Program-made: the position numbers and the translations under genes | Part shown: piece after piece, positions 17,778-26,023 of the stretch | Layout: each line of letters opens with the position of its first letter | Position numbering within the stretch: the first letter of the stretch is position 1 | Notes under the pieces: generated by a model | The model's input: the letters and a program-made list of their open reading frames with translations, nothing else | The model's database searches: none | Told to the model about the DNA's origin: nothing | DNA from: Prolixibacteraceae bacterium | GTDB lineage: Bacteria > Bacteroidota > Bacteroidia > Bacteroidales > Prolixibacteraceae | DNA length: 64,000 nt | Direction: 5' to 3' | Assembly: GCA_009773765.1 (NCBI GenBank) | Contig: WTWZ01000003.1 | Location: 1-64,000 of the forward strand

Positions 17778-17856
17778 GACGTTGTCAGGAGCTACGCACG
17801 CTGACAAGTCAAAACAGAAGCACAGACCTGACAGCGTCCCTAGACCTGTCAGCGTC
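17778..17856. repeat. Short direct/inverted repeats between hemB and hemL
   Basis: AGACCTGACAGCGTC (17824-17838) and AGACCTGTCAGCGTC (17842-17856) are an 18-nt-spaced direct repeat with one mismatch. Related inverted pieces, GACGTTGTCAGG (17778-17789) and ACGCTGACAAG (17798-17808), allow base pairing with them. The 115-nt gap is the widest inside the heme operon; the repeats may form an RNA structure that tunes hemL onward. Confidence 0.5.
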
Positions 17857-17883
17857 AAAAATAAATAACAAAAAACATTTTTA

Positions 17884-19179
17884 ATGAACTATAATAAAAG
17901 CATAGCGGCATTTACAGAAGCACAAAAAAGCATTCCCGGCGGGGTTAATTCTCCGGTTCGTTCATTTCGGAATGTGGGCGGAAATCCGCTTTTTATTGCA
18001 AAGGCAAGCGGTTCGAAAATTACTGATATTGACGGAAACGAATTTATCGATTACGTAGGTTCGTGGGGACCAATGATTTTAGGCCACACTCACCCGGCAG
18101 TTGTTGAAGCCATTCAAAAAACGGCTGCTTTGGGCGCCAGTTTTGGTGCGCCAACTTTGCTCGAAACCGAAATGGCCGAACTCATCAAAGAATTGGTACC
18201 ATCGGTTGCAAGTGTCAGAATGGTAAATTCGGGAACCGAAGCAACAATGAGCGCATTGCGTTTGGCACGCGGTTACACTGGCCGCGACCTTGTTATAAAA
18301 TTCGAAGGTTGCTATCACGGACACAACGACAGCTTCCTTATCGCAGCCGGTTCGGGTGCTCTTACCTACGGAATTCCGGATACACCGGGAGTTACCAAAG
18401 GAACAGCACGCGACACACTGACTGCACAATTCAACGACCTTGCTTCAGTAGAACAGCTTTTTGAAAAACATAAAAATGAAATAGCAGCAGTAATACTGGA
18501 ACCTGTCACCGGAAATATGGGAGTAATTATTCCTGAAAAGGAATTTATGGAAGGCATTCGTAAACTTTGTACCGAAGCAAAAACCGTGTTGATATTCGAC
18601 GAAGTAATGACTGGATTTCGCCTGAGTAAAGGCGGCGCGCAGGAAATACTGGGAATAACGCCGGATTTAACCACGTTCGGCAAAATTATTGGCGGTGGTT
18701 TGCCCGTTGGCGCGTATGGCGGAAAACAGGAAATTATGGATCAACTCGCCCCAAAAGGACCGGTTTACCAGGCCGGAACTCTTTCCGGAAATCCGCTGGC
18801 AATGGCTGCCGGTTTAACCACACTTCGTTTATTGAAAAACACGGAAAATTTCTATCAAAAACTGGAAGAAAAATCAGCGCTTTTGGAAGAAGGACTTCGC
18901 AATAACCTCAACGAACTTGGTTTTGATGGTGTAATCAACCGGGTAGGTTCCATGTTCACCCTGTTTTTTACGAAGGAAAAAAATGTAAAATCGTTTGCCG
19001 ATGTTATGAAAAGCGATACCAGGTTATTTACAAATTACTTTAAACTTTCGCTCGACAGTGGCATTTACCTCGCGCCATCGCAATACGAAGCCGGTTTTGT
19101 TTCGGCAGCACATTCAATTGAAGACATCGAAAAAACAGTGAAAGCCAGTTATATGGCACTTAAAACAATAAAAAACTAA
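17884..19179 (+). CDS. hemL: Glutamate-1-semialdehyde 2,1-aminomutase
   Basis: 431 residues. This PLP enzyme converts glutamate-1-semialdehyde to 5-aminolevulinate, the step after HemA. The N-terminal [11 protein letters not shown], the [16 protein letters not shown] cofactor-phosphate region, the [11 protein letters not shown] aspartate and the PLP lysine in [18 protein letters not shown] are all intact. Class III aminotransferase relatives exist, but SPVRSF and the heme context make HemL secure. Confidence 0.97.
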   Translation: MNYNKSIAAFTEAQKSIPGGVNSPVRSFRNVGGNPLFIAKASGSKITDIDGNEFIDYVGSWGPMILGHTHPAVVEAIQKTAALGASFGAPTLLETEMAELIKELVPSVASVRMVNSGTEATMSALRLARGYTGRDLVIKFEGCYHGHNDSFLIAAGSGALTYGIPDTPGVTKGTARDTLTAQFNDLASVEQLFEKHKNEIAAVILEPVTGNMGVIIPEKEFMEGIRKLCTEAKTVLIFDEVMTGFRLSKGGAQEILGITPDLTTFGKIIGGGLPVGAYGGKQEIMDQLAPKGPVYQAGTLSGNPLAMAAGLTTLRLLKNTENFYQKLEEKSALLEEGLRNNLNELGFDGVINRVGSMFTLFFTKEKNVKSFADVMKSDTRLFTNYFKLSLDSGIYLAPSQYEAGFVSAAHSIEDIEKTVKASYMALKTIKN

Positions 19180-19212
19180 TGCTTCGGAATGGATTTCCGA
19201 AAAAACTGAAAT

Positions 19213-20250
19213 ATGACAGAACCAATTTTATTACAAACATTAAAAGGAAAAGCAACTTCCCGTCCTCCGTTTTGGTTTATGCGCCAGGCTGGTCGTGTGC
19301 TGCCTAATTATCTGAAAATTAAAGAAAATTATACGTTTTGGCAGATGATGCAAAACCCAAAAGTTGCTGCTGAAGTTACACTCATGCCAATTTACGATTT
19401 GGGTGTTGACGCTGCTATTTTATTCAGCGACATTCTGGTAATTCCTTATGCACTGGGAATGGGACTTGATTTTACGGATGCCGGACCTGTTTTCGAAAAG
19501 CCGCTTTTCGAACGAAGTAATCCTTTGGCCGGGCTAAATCCAGACCCTTCAAAACTCAACTATATTTACAAAGTGGTTGACGAAATTATAAAAACACGGC
19601 CTGCCAATATTCCACTCATCGGTTTTTGCGGTGCTCCTTTAACTGTTCTTTTATTCATGTTGCAGGGTTTGGGGCGAAAAGGTGATTTTCCGGATGCTGT
19701 CAAATTCATCTATCAGAATAAAAAAATCACACAAAAACTGATTGAAGAACTCACCGATCTTTCAGTCATTTACGCCGAAGAACAAATTAACCACGGTGTT
19801 GAAGTTTTTCAATTGTTTGATACCCATGCCGGATTAATCCCCTTCGATTTGTATGAAGAGCTTTTTATGCCTTCTGTAAAAAAAATGGCTGCTGCTGTTC
19901 GTGCGAAAGGAGTTCCGTTTATTTTCTTTCCAAAAGGACTGGCAACTGGAATAAAAAATATTACTCCTGAACATTGCGATTTTCTGAGTATTGACTGGCA
20001 AACTTCGCTGCCAACTGCCCGCGAACTGGTTCATACTGAAATTGGTTTGCAGGGAAATGTTGATCCGCGGCTATTATTTGCCAATCAGGATGAAATAGAA
20101 AAAACACTAAATCAATACATCGATTTTGGCAGTAAAAACCAAAACTGGATTTTTAACCTTGGCCACGGTTTTATGCCGGGGCTGCCTTACGAAAATGCCA
20201 GATTCCTCGCCGACTGGGTTAAAAATACCGACTGGAAACGCAGCATTTAA
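19213..20250 (+). CDS. hemE: Uroporphyrinogen decarboxylase
   Basis: 345 residues. It removes the four acetate carboxyls of uroporphyrinogen III to give coproporphyrinogen III. The signature RPPFWFMRQAGRVLPNY is close to the N-terminus, the substrate aspartate is in LFSDILVIP, and NLGHGFMPGLPYENA closes the barrel. 33 nt after hemL and 18 nt before hemN. Confidence 0.97.
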   Translation: MTEPILLQTLKGKATSRPPFWFMRQAGRVLPNYLKIKENYTFWQMMQNPKVAAEVTLMPIYDLGVDAAILFSDILVIPYALGMGLDFTDAGPVFEKPLFERSNPLAGLNPDPSKLNYIYKVVDEIIKTRPANIPLIGFCGAPLTVLLFMLQGLGRKGDFPDAVKFIYQNKKITQKLIEELTDLSVIYAEEQINHGVEVFQLFDTHAGLIPFDLYEELFMPSVKKMAAAVRAKGVPFIFFPKGLATGIKNITPEHCDFLSIDWQTSLPTARELVHTEIGLQGNVDPRLLFANQDEIEKTLNQYIDFGSKNQNWIFNLGHGFMPGLPYENARFLADWVKNTDWKRSI

Positions 20251-20268
20251 AACAAATTACAAAACAGA

Positions 20269-21645
20269 ATGATTGCCAACGATTTATTACAGAAATACAA
20301 TAACCCGGTTCCGCGGTACACAAGTTATCCGCCTGCCAATTTTTTTACCGAAGAATTTTCGCAGGCCGATTTTCGAAATGCTATAGTTGAATCAAATCAG
20401 CATTCGCCTAAAAATATATCTTTCTATATTCACATTCCTTTTTGTTTGCGGATGTGTTATTTCTGCGGTTGTAATTCCTACGGAATCAAAAACGATCATG
20501 TTATCGACGATTATATTCAGGCATTAAAAACCGAAATCAAAACAATGGTAAGTCATTTGGATAAAAGCCGCCCCATTTCACAGGTTCATTACGGCGGCGG
20601 TACCCCAAACGCAATTCCCGTTGAATATTTGCATGAAATTAATGACTTGCTTTTATCGGCATTCCCAACCATAGAAAAACCTGAAATTGCAATTGAATGT
20701 AACCCTGCTTACCTCACTTTTGAACAAATGCACGGTTTGAAAAAAGCTGGTTTCAAGCGGTTCAGCCTGGGCATTCAGGATTTCGACCCTGAAGTGCTTA
20801 AAACTGTTAACCGGGATGAACCTGGAATTCCGGTGCATGAAATTATGGCCTATTTAAAAAAGGACGACCCGGAAGTTGCCGTTAACCTCGATTTTATTTA
20901 CGGATTGCCAAAACAAAGCGCTCAAAGTTTTTTAAATACTATCTGGAAAGCCATCGAATTAAAACCCGACCGAATGGTAACTTTTTCGTACGCGCATGTT
21001 CCGTGGGTAAGCAAAATTCAGAAAAAGCTTGAAAAAGCAGGACTTCCGGAAAGTGGGGAAAAAATGAAAATGTTCGAAAATGCATTCAATCTGCTGCTGA
21101 AAAGTGGTTATCATGCCATAGGTTTCGACCATTTTGCCCTTGAAAATGATGAACTGACACTGGCATACAAAAACAAAACGCTGCACCGGAATTTTCAGGG
21201 ATACTGCCCCCGCCGGACTACCGGACAGGTTTATGCCCTCGGGGTTACCGCAATCAGCCAGTTAAATACAGTTTACGCGCAAAATACAAAGTCGGTTGAC
21301 GACTATATAAAACTTGCCGGAAAAGGCGATATTCCAACCTTAAAAGGATATAAACTGGACAACAACCAGATTATCGTCCGCGAAGTAATTACAGAACTAA
21401 TGTGCAACGAACAGGTAGTTTGGGATGAAATCGGACAGCGTTTTTCGAAAACCGGCGAGGAGATTAGAAATACAATAAAATTCGACTTGCAAAAATTAAA
21501 AGAATTTGAAACTGATGGAATTATCAGGATTACTGACGATAAAATCAAAGTAACAGAAGAGGGTTTAATTTTTATCAGAAATGTTGCAGCTTCCTTTGAT
21601 CCGCTTTTAACGTCAACAACAAAAACTTTTTCAAAATCAGTTTAA
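20269..21645 (+). CDS. hemN: Oxygen-independent coproporphyrinogen III oxidase
   Basis: 458 residues, the length of true HemN rather than HemW. Cys59, Cys63, Cys66 and Cys68 (HIPFCLRMCYFCGCNS) give the CX3CX2CXC pattern of HemN; the first three bind the SAM-dependent 4Fe-4S cluster. HYGGGTPNAIP and the N-terminal PRYTSYPPA substrate region agree. It makes protoporphyrinogen IX without oxygen and shares the operon with the oxygen-dependent HemF. Confidence 0.96.
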   Translation: MIANDLLQKYNNPVPRYTSYPPANFFTEEFSQADFRNAIVESNQHSPKNISFYIHIPFCLRMCYFCGCNSYGIKNDHVIDDYIQALKTEIKTMVSHLDKSRPISQVHYGGGTPNAIPVEYLHEINDLLLSAFPTIEKPEIAIECNPAYLTFEQMHGLKKAGFKRFSLGIQDFDPEVLKTVNRDEPGIPVHEIMAYLKKDDPEVAVNLDFIYGLPKQSAQSFLNTIWKAIELKPDRMVTFSYAHVPWVSKIQKKLEKAGLPESGEKMKMFENAFNLLLKSGYHAIGFDHFALENDELTLAYKNKTLHRNFQGYCPRRTTGQVYALGVTAISQLNTVYAQNTKSVDDYIKLAGKGDIPTLKGYKLDNNQIIVREVITELMCNEQVVWDEIGQRFSKTGEEIRNTIKFDLQKLKEFETDGIIRITDDKIKVTEEGLIFIRNVAASFDPLLTSTTKTFSKSV

Positions 21646-21646
21646 A

Positions 21647-23023
21647 ATGAACTCTCCCATTGAAAAAGATATTGTAATAATTGGCGCGGGCTTAACAGGG
21701 CTGACACTTGCTTTCTACCTCAAAAAACAGGGGAAAAATGTGCTGATTATTGAAAAATCGGAAAAAACAGGAGGTGTAATCCAAACCATTAACGAAGATG
21801 GGTTTGTTTTTGAAACCGGCCCAAATACAGGCGTGGTTGGCAATCCTGAAGTGGCCGAACTATTTGAAGATCTTGCCGGGCTCTGCACATTTGAAGCCGC
21901 CGATGCAGGGGCAAAACGACGGTTGATATGGAAAAATGGAAAATGGCATGCGCTGCCCTCAGGTTTTGTACCGGCAGTTACAACCCCCCTTTTCACTCTG
22001 AAAGATAAACTTAAAGTTTTGGGCGAACCGTTCAGAAAAAGGGGAGAAAATCCGGAAGAAAACCTGGCCGATCTTGTAAAAAGAAGGTTGGGCCAAAGTT
22101 TTCTGAATTACGCCATCGACCCGTTTATTTCCGGAATTTATGCCGGCGATCCATCCTATCTGATCCCAAAATATGCTTTGCCAAAATTGTATGCTTTGGA
22201 ACAAGACTACGGAAGTTTTATTAAGGGTTCGATACAAAAGGCAAAGGAGAAAAAAAACAATCCGCGACTTCAAAAAGCTACCAAAGAAGTATTTTCGGCA
22301 AAAGGTGGATTAAGCAACCTGATTAAAGCGCTGACCGAAAAAATTGGCAGTGACTCTTTCCTTATGAATGCAAAAAATACAACCATTCATCCTGAACAAG
22401 AAAGTTTTCAGATTCAAACAGAAATAAAAGGCGATCAGAAAATTATTCTTGCCAAAAAAGTGATAACCACGGCTGGCACAAACGAATTACTCCAGCTTTT
22501 ACCCTTTCTGTCAGAAACTGAAAAACAACCGTTTAAAGAGTTAAAATATGCTTCGGTTATTCAGGCAATTATTGGATATCATAACTGGAAAGGCATAAAT
22601 CTAAACGCTTTTGGCGGATTGGTTCCAACTATTGAGAAAAGAAATATTCTGGGCGCGTTGTTTACTTCATCTTTTTTTACCGGTCGTGCGCCAAAAAACG
22701 GAGCTTTGATTTCGGTTTTTATGGGAGGCACAAAACGACCTGAAATTTATGAAATGGATGACGAAGATCTGGAGACCCTCATTTCACGCGATCTAAGGGA
22801 AATGTTGGGAATGCCGGTGTTTAACCCCGATTTATTTGAAATTTACCGCTATAAATTTGCCATTCCCCAATATGGGTTGAGTTCGGCGCAACGCTTTGAA
22901 ACCATTCGTCAAATACGGCAAAAGTACAACGGGCTGATCCTCGCCGGTAATATCAGGGACGGGATTGGAATGGCCGACCGCATAAAACAAGCCCGTTCAA
23001 TTGCCGAAGAACTTATAAATTAG
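21647..23023 (+). CDS. hemY: Protoporphyrinogen oxidase, FAD-dependent (HemY type; also named hemG)
   Basis: 458 residues, starting one base after the hemN stop. The FAD-binding IVIIGAGLTGLTLAFYLKK is at the N-terminus, followed by GPNTGVV, FISGIYAGDP and the C-terminal FAD contact GLILAGNIRDGIGMADRI. It oxidises protoporphyrinogen IX to protoporphyrin IX. This is the flavin monoamine-oxidase-like class, not the flavodoxin-like HemG or HemJ class. Confidence 0.93.
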   Translation: MNSPIEKDIVIIGAGLTGLTLAFYLKKQGKNVLIIEKSEKTGGVIQTINEDGFVFETGPNTGVVGNPEVAELFEDLAGLCTFEAADAGAKRRLIWKNGKWHALPSGFVPAVTTPLFTLKDKLKVLGEPFRKRGENPEENLADLVKRRLGQSFLNYAIDPFISGIYAGDPSYLIPKYALPKLYALEQDYGSFIKGSIQKAKEKKNNPRLQKATKEVFSAKGGLSNLIKALTEKIGSDSFLMNAKNTTIHPEQESFQIQTEIKGDQKIILAKKVITTAGTNELLQLLPFLSETEKQPFKELKYASVIQAIIGYHNWKGINLNAFGGLVPTIEKRNILGALFTSSFFTGRAPKNGALISVFMGGTKRPEIYEMDDEDLETLISRDLREMLGMPVFNPDLFEIYRYKFAIPQYGLSSAQRFETIRQIRQKYNGLILAGNIRDGIGMADRIKQARSIAEELIN

Positions 23024-23044
23024 TGTCGAATTCAAAAATTCAAA

Positions 23045-23350
23045 ATGCTTCAAAATTTCAAAAACAAGTGGAATATAAAATCGAACCTGCAACTGTTCAT
23101 TATTCTTGTTGTTTTTTCTGTAACCGGCAGCGCTGCTTTGGTTGTCCGTAAATTTGCATTTCAACTGCTTGGAATTCAACCTGGCACTTCTTTTTTCATA
23201 AAAGTTCCGTTATACATTTTAATCCTATTCCCAAGTTATCATTTTTTACTTCTTATAATCGGTACAATGGCTGGTCAGTATCGCTTTTTCTACGCATTTC
23301 AGAAAAAATCGCTGTCATTTTTTACCTGTAAAAATCGTAAACTACAATGA
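23045..23350 (+). CDS. DUF6787-like small membrane protein
   Basis: 101 residues with two hydrophobic helices (about 17-37 and 50-72) and a positively charged C-terminus. The GTMAGQYRFFYAF segment matches, as I recall it, the Q-F/Y-RFF ending of DUF6787 proteins of Bacteroidota. It lies inside the heme operon and its stop overlaps the hemF start by 4 nt (ATGA), so translation is coupled. Some databases label relatives as prolipoprotein diacylglyceryl transferase, which the length and motifs do not support. Function unknown. Confidence 0.75.
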   Translation: MLQNFKNKWNIKSNLQLFIILVVFSVTGSAALVVRKFAFQLLGIQPGTSFFIKVPLYILILFPSYHFLLLIIGTMAGQYRFFYAFQKKSLSFFTCKNRKLQ

Positions 23351-24249
23351 ACAAAATCGTAAAAATAGCTGAGGCTTACACAGAACTTCAGTCGATGATT
23401 TGCCGGATTCTGGAAAAGGCTGACGGAAAAGCAAATTTTTCAGTCAATCCGTGGCAAAAGGATATTGGCAATGGCATAACCTGTGTTTTACAGGACGGGG
23501 CAATAATTGAAAAAGGGGCTGTTAACTTCTCCTTTGTAAAAGGGAAATTTTCGGCACAAATGGAAAAGTTACTTGGCGAAAAAGCCGTTGAATTCGCTGC
23601 TACCGGCATTTCTTCGATATTGCACCCGATAAATCCCTGGATGCCAATAATTCACATGAATGTTCGCTATTTCGCCTTGAATAATGGTTCATCGTGGTTT
23701 GGCGGCGGAATTGATTTAACCCCGCACATTATTTTGCCTGAAGATGCTGTTTTGTTTCATCGTTTATTAAAAGAAGTTTGCGACAGGTTCGATGCTGATT
23801 TTTATCCTGAATTTAAAAATTGGGCCGACGATTACTATTTTCTCCCCCACCGCAACGAAACCCGGGGAGTTGGCGGAATTTTCTTCGACAGGCTAAAACC
23901 AGCAGAAAACCAAGGCTTTGATAAACTTTTTGGGTTTACCTGTGCACTTGCCAATGCATATCCAAAAATATATTCCGGTTTTATGGAAAAAAATGGCCAG
24001 AAATCTTATTATGAACGCGAAAAAAAATGGCAAAACCTGCGCCGGGGAAGATATGTGGAATTTAACCTGATTCACGACAGGGGTACAAAATTCGGTTTTG
24101 AATCGGACGGAAACACAGAATCTATTTTGCTGAGCCTTCCCACAAATGCATCCTGGGAATACAACTACATTCCTGAACCCGGAGGTTTTGAGGAAGCAAC
24201 ATTGAAACAATTAAAAAAAGGAATTGACTGGCTAAATTTGAATCAGTAA
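23347..24249 (+). CDS. hemF: Oxygen-dependent coproporphyrinogen III oxidase
   Basis: 300 residues. It converts coproporphyrinogen III to protoporphyrinogen IX using O2. MIHMNVRYF-like HMNVRYF, SWFGGGIDLTPHI, FLPHRNETRGVGGIFFD and RYVEFNLIHDRGTKFG cover the active site and dimer face. It duplicates the HemN step in the same operon, which lets heme be made with or without oxygen. Confidence 0.96.
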   Translation: MNKIVKIAEAYTELQSMICRILEKADGKANFSVNPWQKDIGNGITCVLQDGAIIEKGAVNFSFVKGKFSAQMEKLLGEKAVEFAATGISSILHPINPWMPIIHMNVRYFALNNGSSWFGGGIDLTPHIILPEDAVLFHRLLKEVCDRFDADFYPEFKNWADDYYFLPHRNETRGVGGIFFDRLKPAENQGFDKLFGFTCALANAYPKIYSGFMEKNGQKSYYEREKKWQNLRRGRYVEFNLIHDRGTKFGFESDGNTESILLSLPTNASWEYNYIPEPGGFEEATLKQLKKGIDWLNLNQ

Positions 24250-24310
24250 TTGAACGTTTCCCCGGTTTTCGTGTTTTAAATCCTAACGTAAATATTTTTC
24301 AAAAAAAAGA

Positions 24311-25324
24311 ATGACATATAAAACAGCCGTTATTTTAGCCAACGTCGGCACACCCGATGAACCAACCGTTCCGGCTGTCAGAAGATATCTTTTCCAGTTT
24401 TTGAACGACCGCCGCGTGATTGATTTGCCGTGGCTGCTCCAAAAGTTTTTGGTGAATGTGATTATTGTTCCTTTCCGCGCGCCAAAATCCACCAACCTTT
24501 ATAAATTACTTTGGACTGAAAAAGGTTCGCCATTGCTGGCTATTTCCAATGAAAGCCGCGACAAATTGCAGGAAAGGCTGGGCGAAAATTACGAGGTTTT
24601 TGTGGGGATGCGTTACCAAAACCCTTCGCTGAAAAAGGTGCTGCAAACCATAAAAGAAAAACGTTTCGATAAAATTGTTGTTTTACCAATGTTTCCTCAA
24701 TATGCATCTTCAACAACAGGCACAATCAGCCAATTGGTTAATAATGAAATAGCCAAATGGAATGTGATTCCTGAACTTACCATTGTTTCACAATTTTATG
24801 ACAACCCGGGATTTGTGAAAGCTTTTTCAGCACAAATCAGAAAATACAAACCTGAAGAATTCGACCATATTATTTTTTCTTATCACGGGCTGCCTTTCAG
24901 TCAAACCGACCGCGTCCACCCGGCAATAAAAACAGTTAACTGCAATTGCGAGGTTGAAATGCCCGAACATGGCAGGTTTTGCTACAAAGCCACCTGTTAC
25001 GAAACCACACGTTTGCTGGCTAAAGAACTGGGATTGCCCAAATCGGCCTACTCAGTTGCTTTTCAATCGCGGCTAACAAAAAACTGGCTGAAACCATTTT
25101 CCGATCAGGAAGTAATTAAACTGGCCAAAGAAGGCAAAAAACGGGTTTTAATTGCAGCTCCCGCTTTTATTGCCGACTGTTTGGAAACCATTGTGGAAAT
25201 TGGTGTCGAGTATCAACATTTGTTTGAGAAAAATGGGGGCGAAAAAATTCAACTTGTGGAAAGTTTAAATGCTAATTCCGACTGGATTGAAACACTCTAC
25301 CAAATAGTTACCACAAATAATTGA
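24311..25324 (+). CDS. hemH: Ferrochelatase
   Basis: 337 residues. It inserts Fe2+ into protoporphyrin IX. Starts with AVILANVGTPDEPT and has the catalytic His in FSYHGLPFSQTD. Four cysteines in CNCEVEMPEHGRFCYKATC lie just after the active-site loop; internal cysteines of this kind bind a 2Fe-2S cluster in some bacterial ferrochelatases, so a cluster is possible here. SLNANSDWIETL closes the protein. Last enzyme of the operon. Confidence 0.95.
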   Translation: MTYKTAVILANVGTPDEPTVPAVRRYLFQFLNDRRVIDLPWLLQKFLVNVIIVPFRAPKSTNLYKLLWTEKGSPLLAISNESRDKLQERLGENYEVFVGMRYQNPSLKKVLQTIKEKRFDKIVVLPMFPQYASSTTGTISQLVNNEIAKWNVIPELTIVSQFYDNPGFVKAFSAQIRKYKPEEFDHIIFSYHGLPFSQTDRVHPAIKTVNCNCEVEMPEHGRFCYKATCYETTRLLAKELGLPKSAYSVAFQSRLTKNWLKPFSDQEVIKLAKEGKKRVLIAAPAFIADCLETIVEIGVEYQHLFEKNGGEKIQLVESLNANSDWIETLYQIVTTNN

Positions 25325-25332
25325 TTCGTCTG

Positions 25333-25650
25333 ATGCCTGTTTTTGAAAATATGCTGACTTTTGAATGGCGCCTGTTTTACACCTGTGTGGCCACTTTTAT
25401 CATCAACCTGCCTTTTGGGTATCTCCGCGGTGGTTTGCGGAAACTGTCATTCTGGTGGTTTCTCGCTATTCACATACCAGTTCCAATGGTTATCATCATC
25501 CGCAAATTTCACGATTTGGAACTAACCTGGATTTTAGCGCCTTTTTTGTTGGGCAGCTTTTTTCTTGGGCAATTTGCCGGACGAAAAATTTATGAATGGA
25601 AACCTTACAGGGTATTAAATCCCGAAAAACAAAAAACAAACTTCAAATAA
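25333..25650 (+). CDS. Small three-helix membrane protein at the end of the heme operon
   Basis: 105 residues from ATG 25333; an in-frame TTG at 25321 overlapping the hemH stop by 4 nt is also possible. Three hydrophobic segments lie near 13-30, 41-58 and 66-84, and the C-terminus is polar and basic. I recognise no family, and it is too short and lacks the motifs of the HemJ oxidase. Close coupling to hemH suggests a heme-related membrane role, by position only. Confidence 0.65.
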   Translation: MPVFENMLTFEWRLFYTCVATFIINLPFGYLRGGLRKLSFWWFLAIHIPVPMVIIIRKFHDLELTWILAPFLLGSFFLGQFAGRKIYEWKPYRVLNPEKQKTNFK

Positions 25651-25711
25651 TTTTCAAACCCGAAAAAACAAATTCCAATTGCAACATTGCCTGTAATTTG
25701 CTATCTGACAA

Positions 25712-26023
25712 GGACTTTGACTTTCCTAAGTCGAAGTTTTTCAGGTTGAACGTTTTTCAAAATCACGGACTTTGGAAAGTCCCTATCCCGGATTGCTATC
25801 CTTCCGATTTGGCAGATACACTAATTTCACCGCCCTTTTCGTCCAACCACAAAATCAACTGCCACCTGTCACTTGGGACTTTGACTTTCCCAAGTGGAAG
25901 TTTTTCAGGTTGACGTTTTTCAAAATCACGGACTTTGGAAAGTCCCTGTCCCGGGTTGCAATCCTTCAGATTTGGCAGTAACCTGAATTTCGCTGCCAGT
26001 TTCGTCCAATCGTAAAATCAACT
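25712..26023. repeat. Two-copy ~164-bp direct repeat duplicating the 3' end of the GH2 gene
   Basis: Copy 1 (25712-25865) and copy 2 (25876-26030) align end to end with a 163-164-nt offset, from GGACTTTGACTTTCC to AAAATCAACTGCC. Copy 2 codes for the last ~33 residues of the GH2 protein; copy 1, read on the minus strand, gives QLILWLDEKGGEISVSAKSEG then a stop, a diverged duplicate. Both carry a perfect GGACTTT-GG-AAAGTCC palindrome (25767-25782, 25930-25945). ACTTGGGA/TCCCAAGT (25871-25878, 25888-25895) followed by a T-run could end the heme transcript. Confidence 0.8.
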
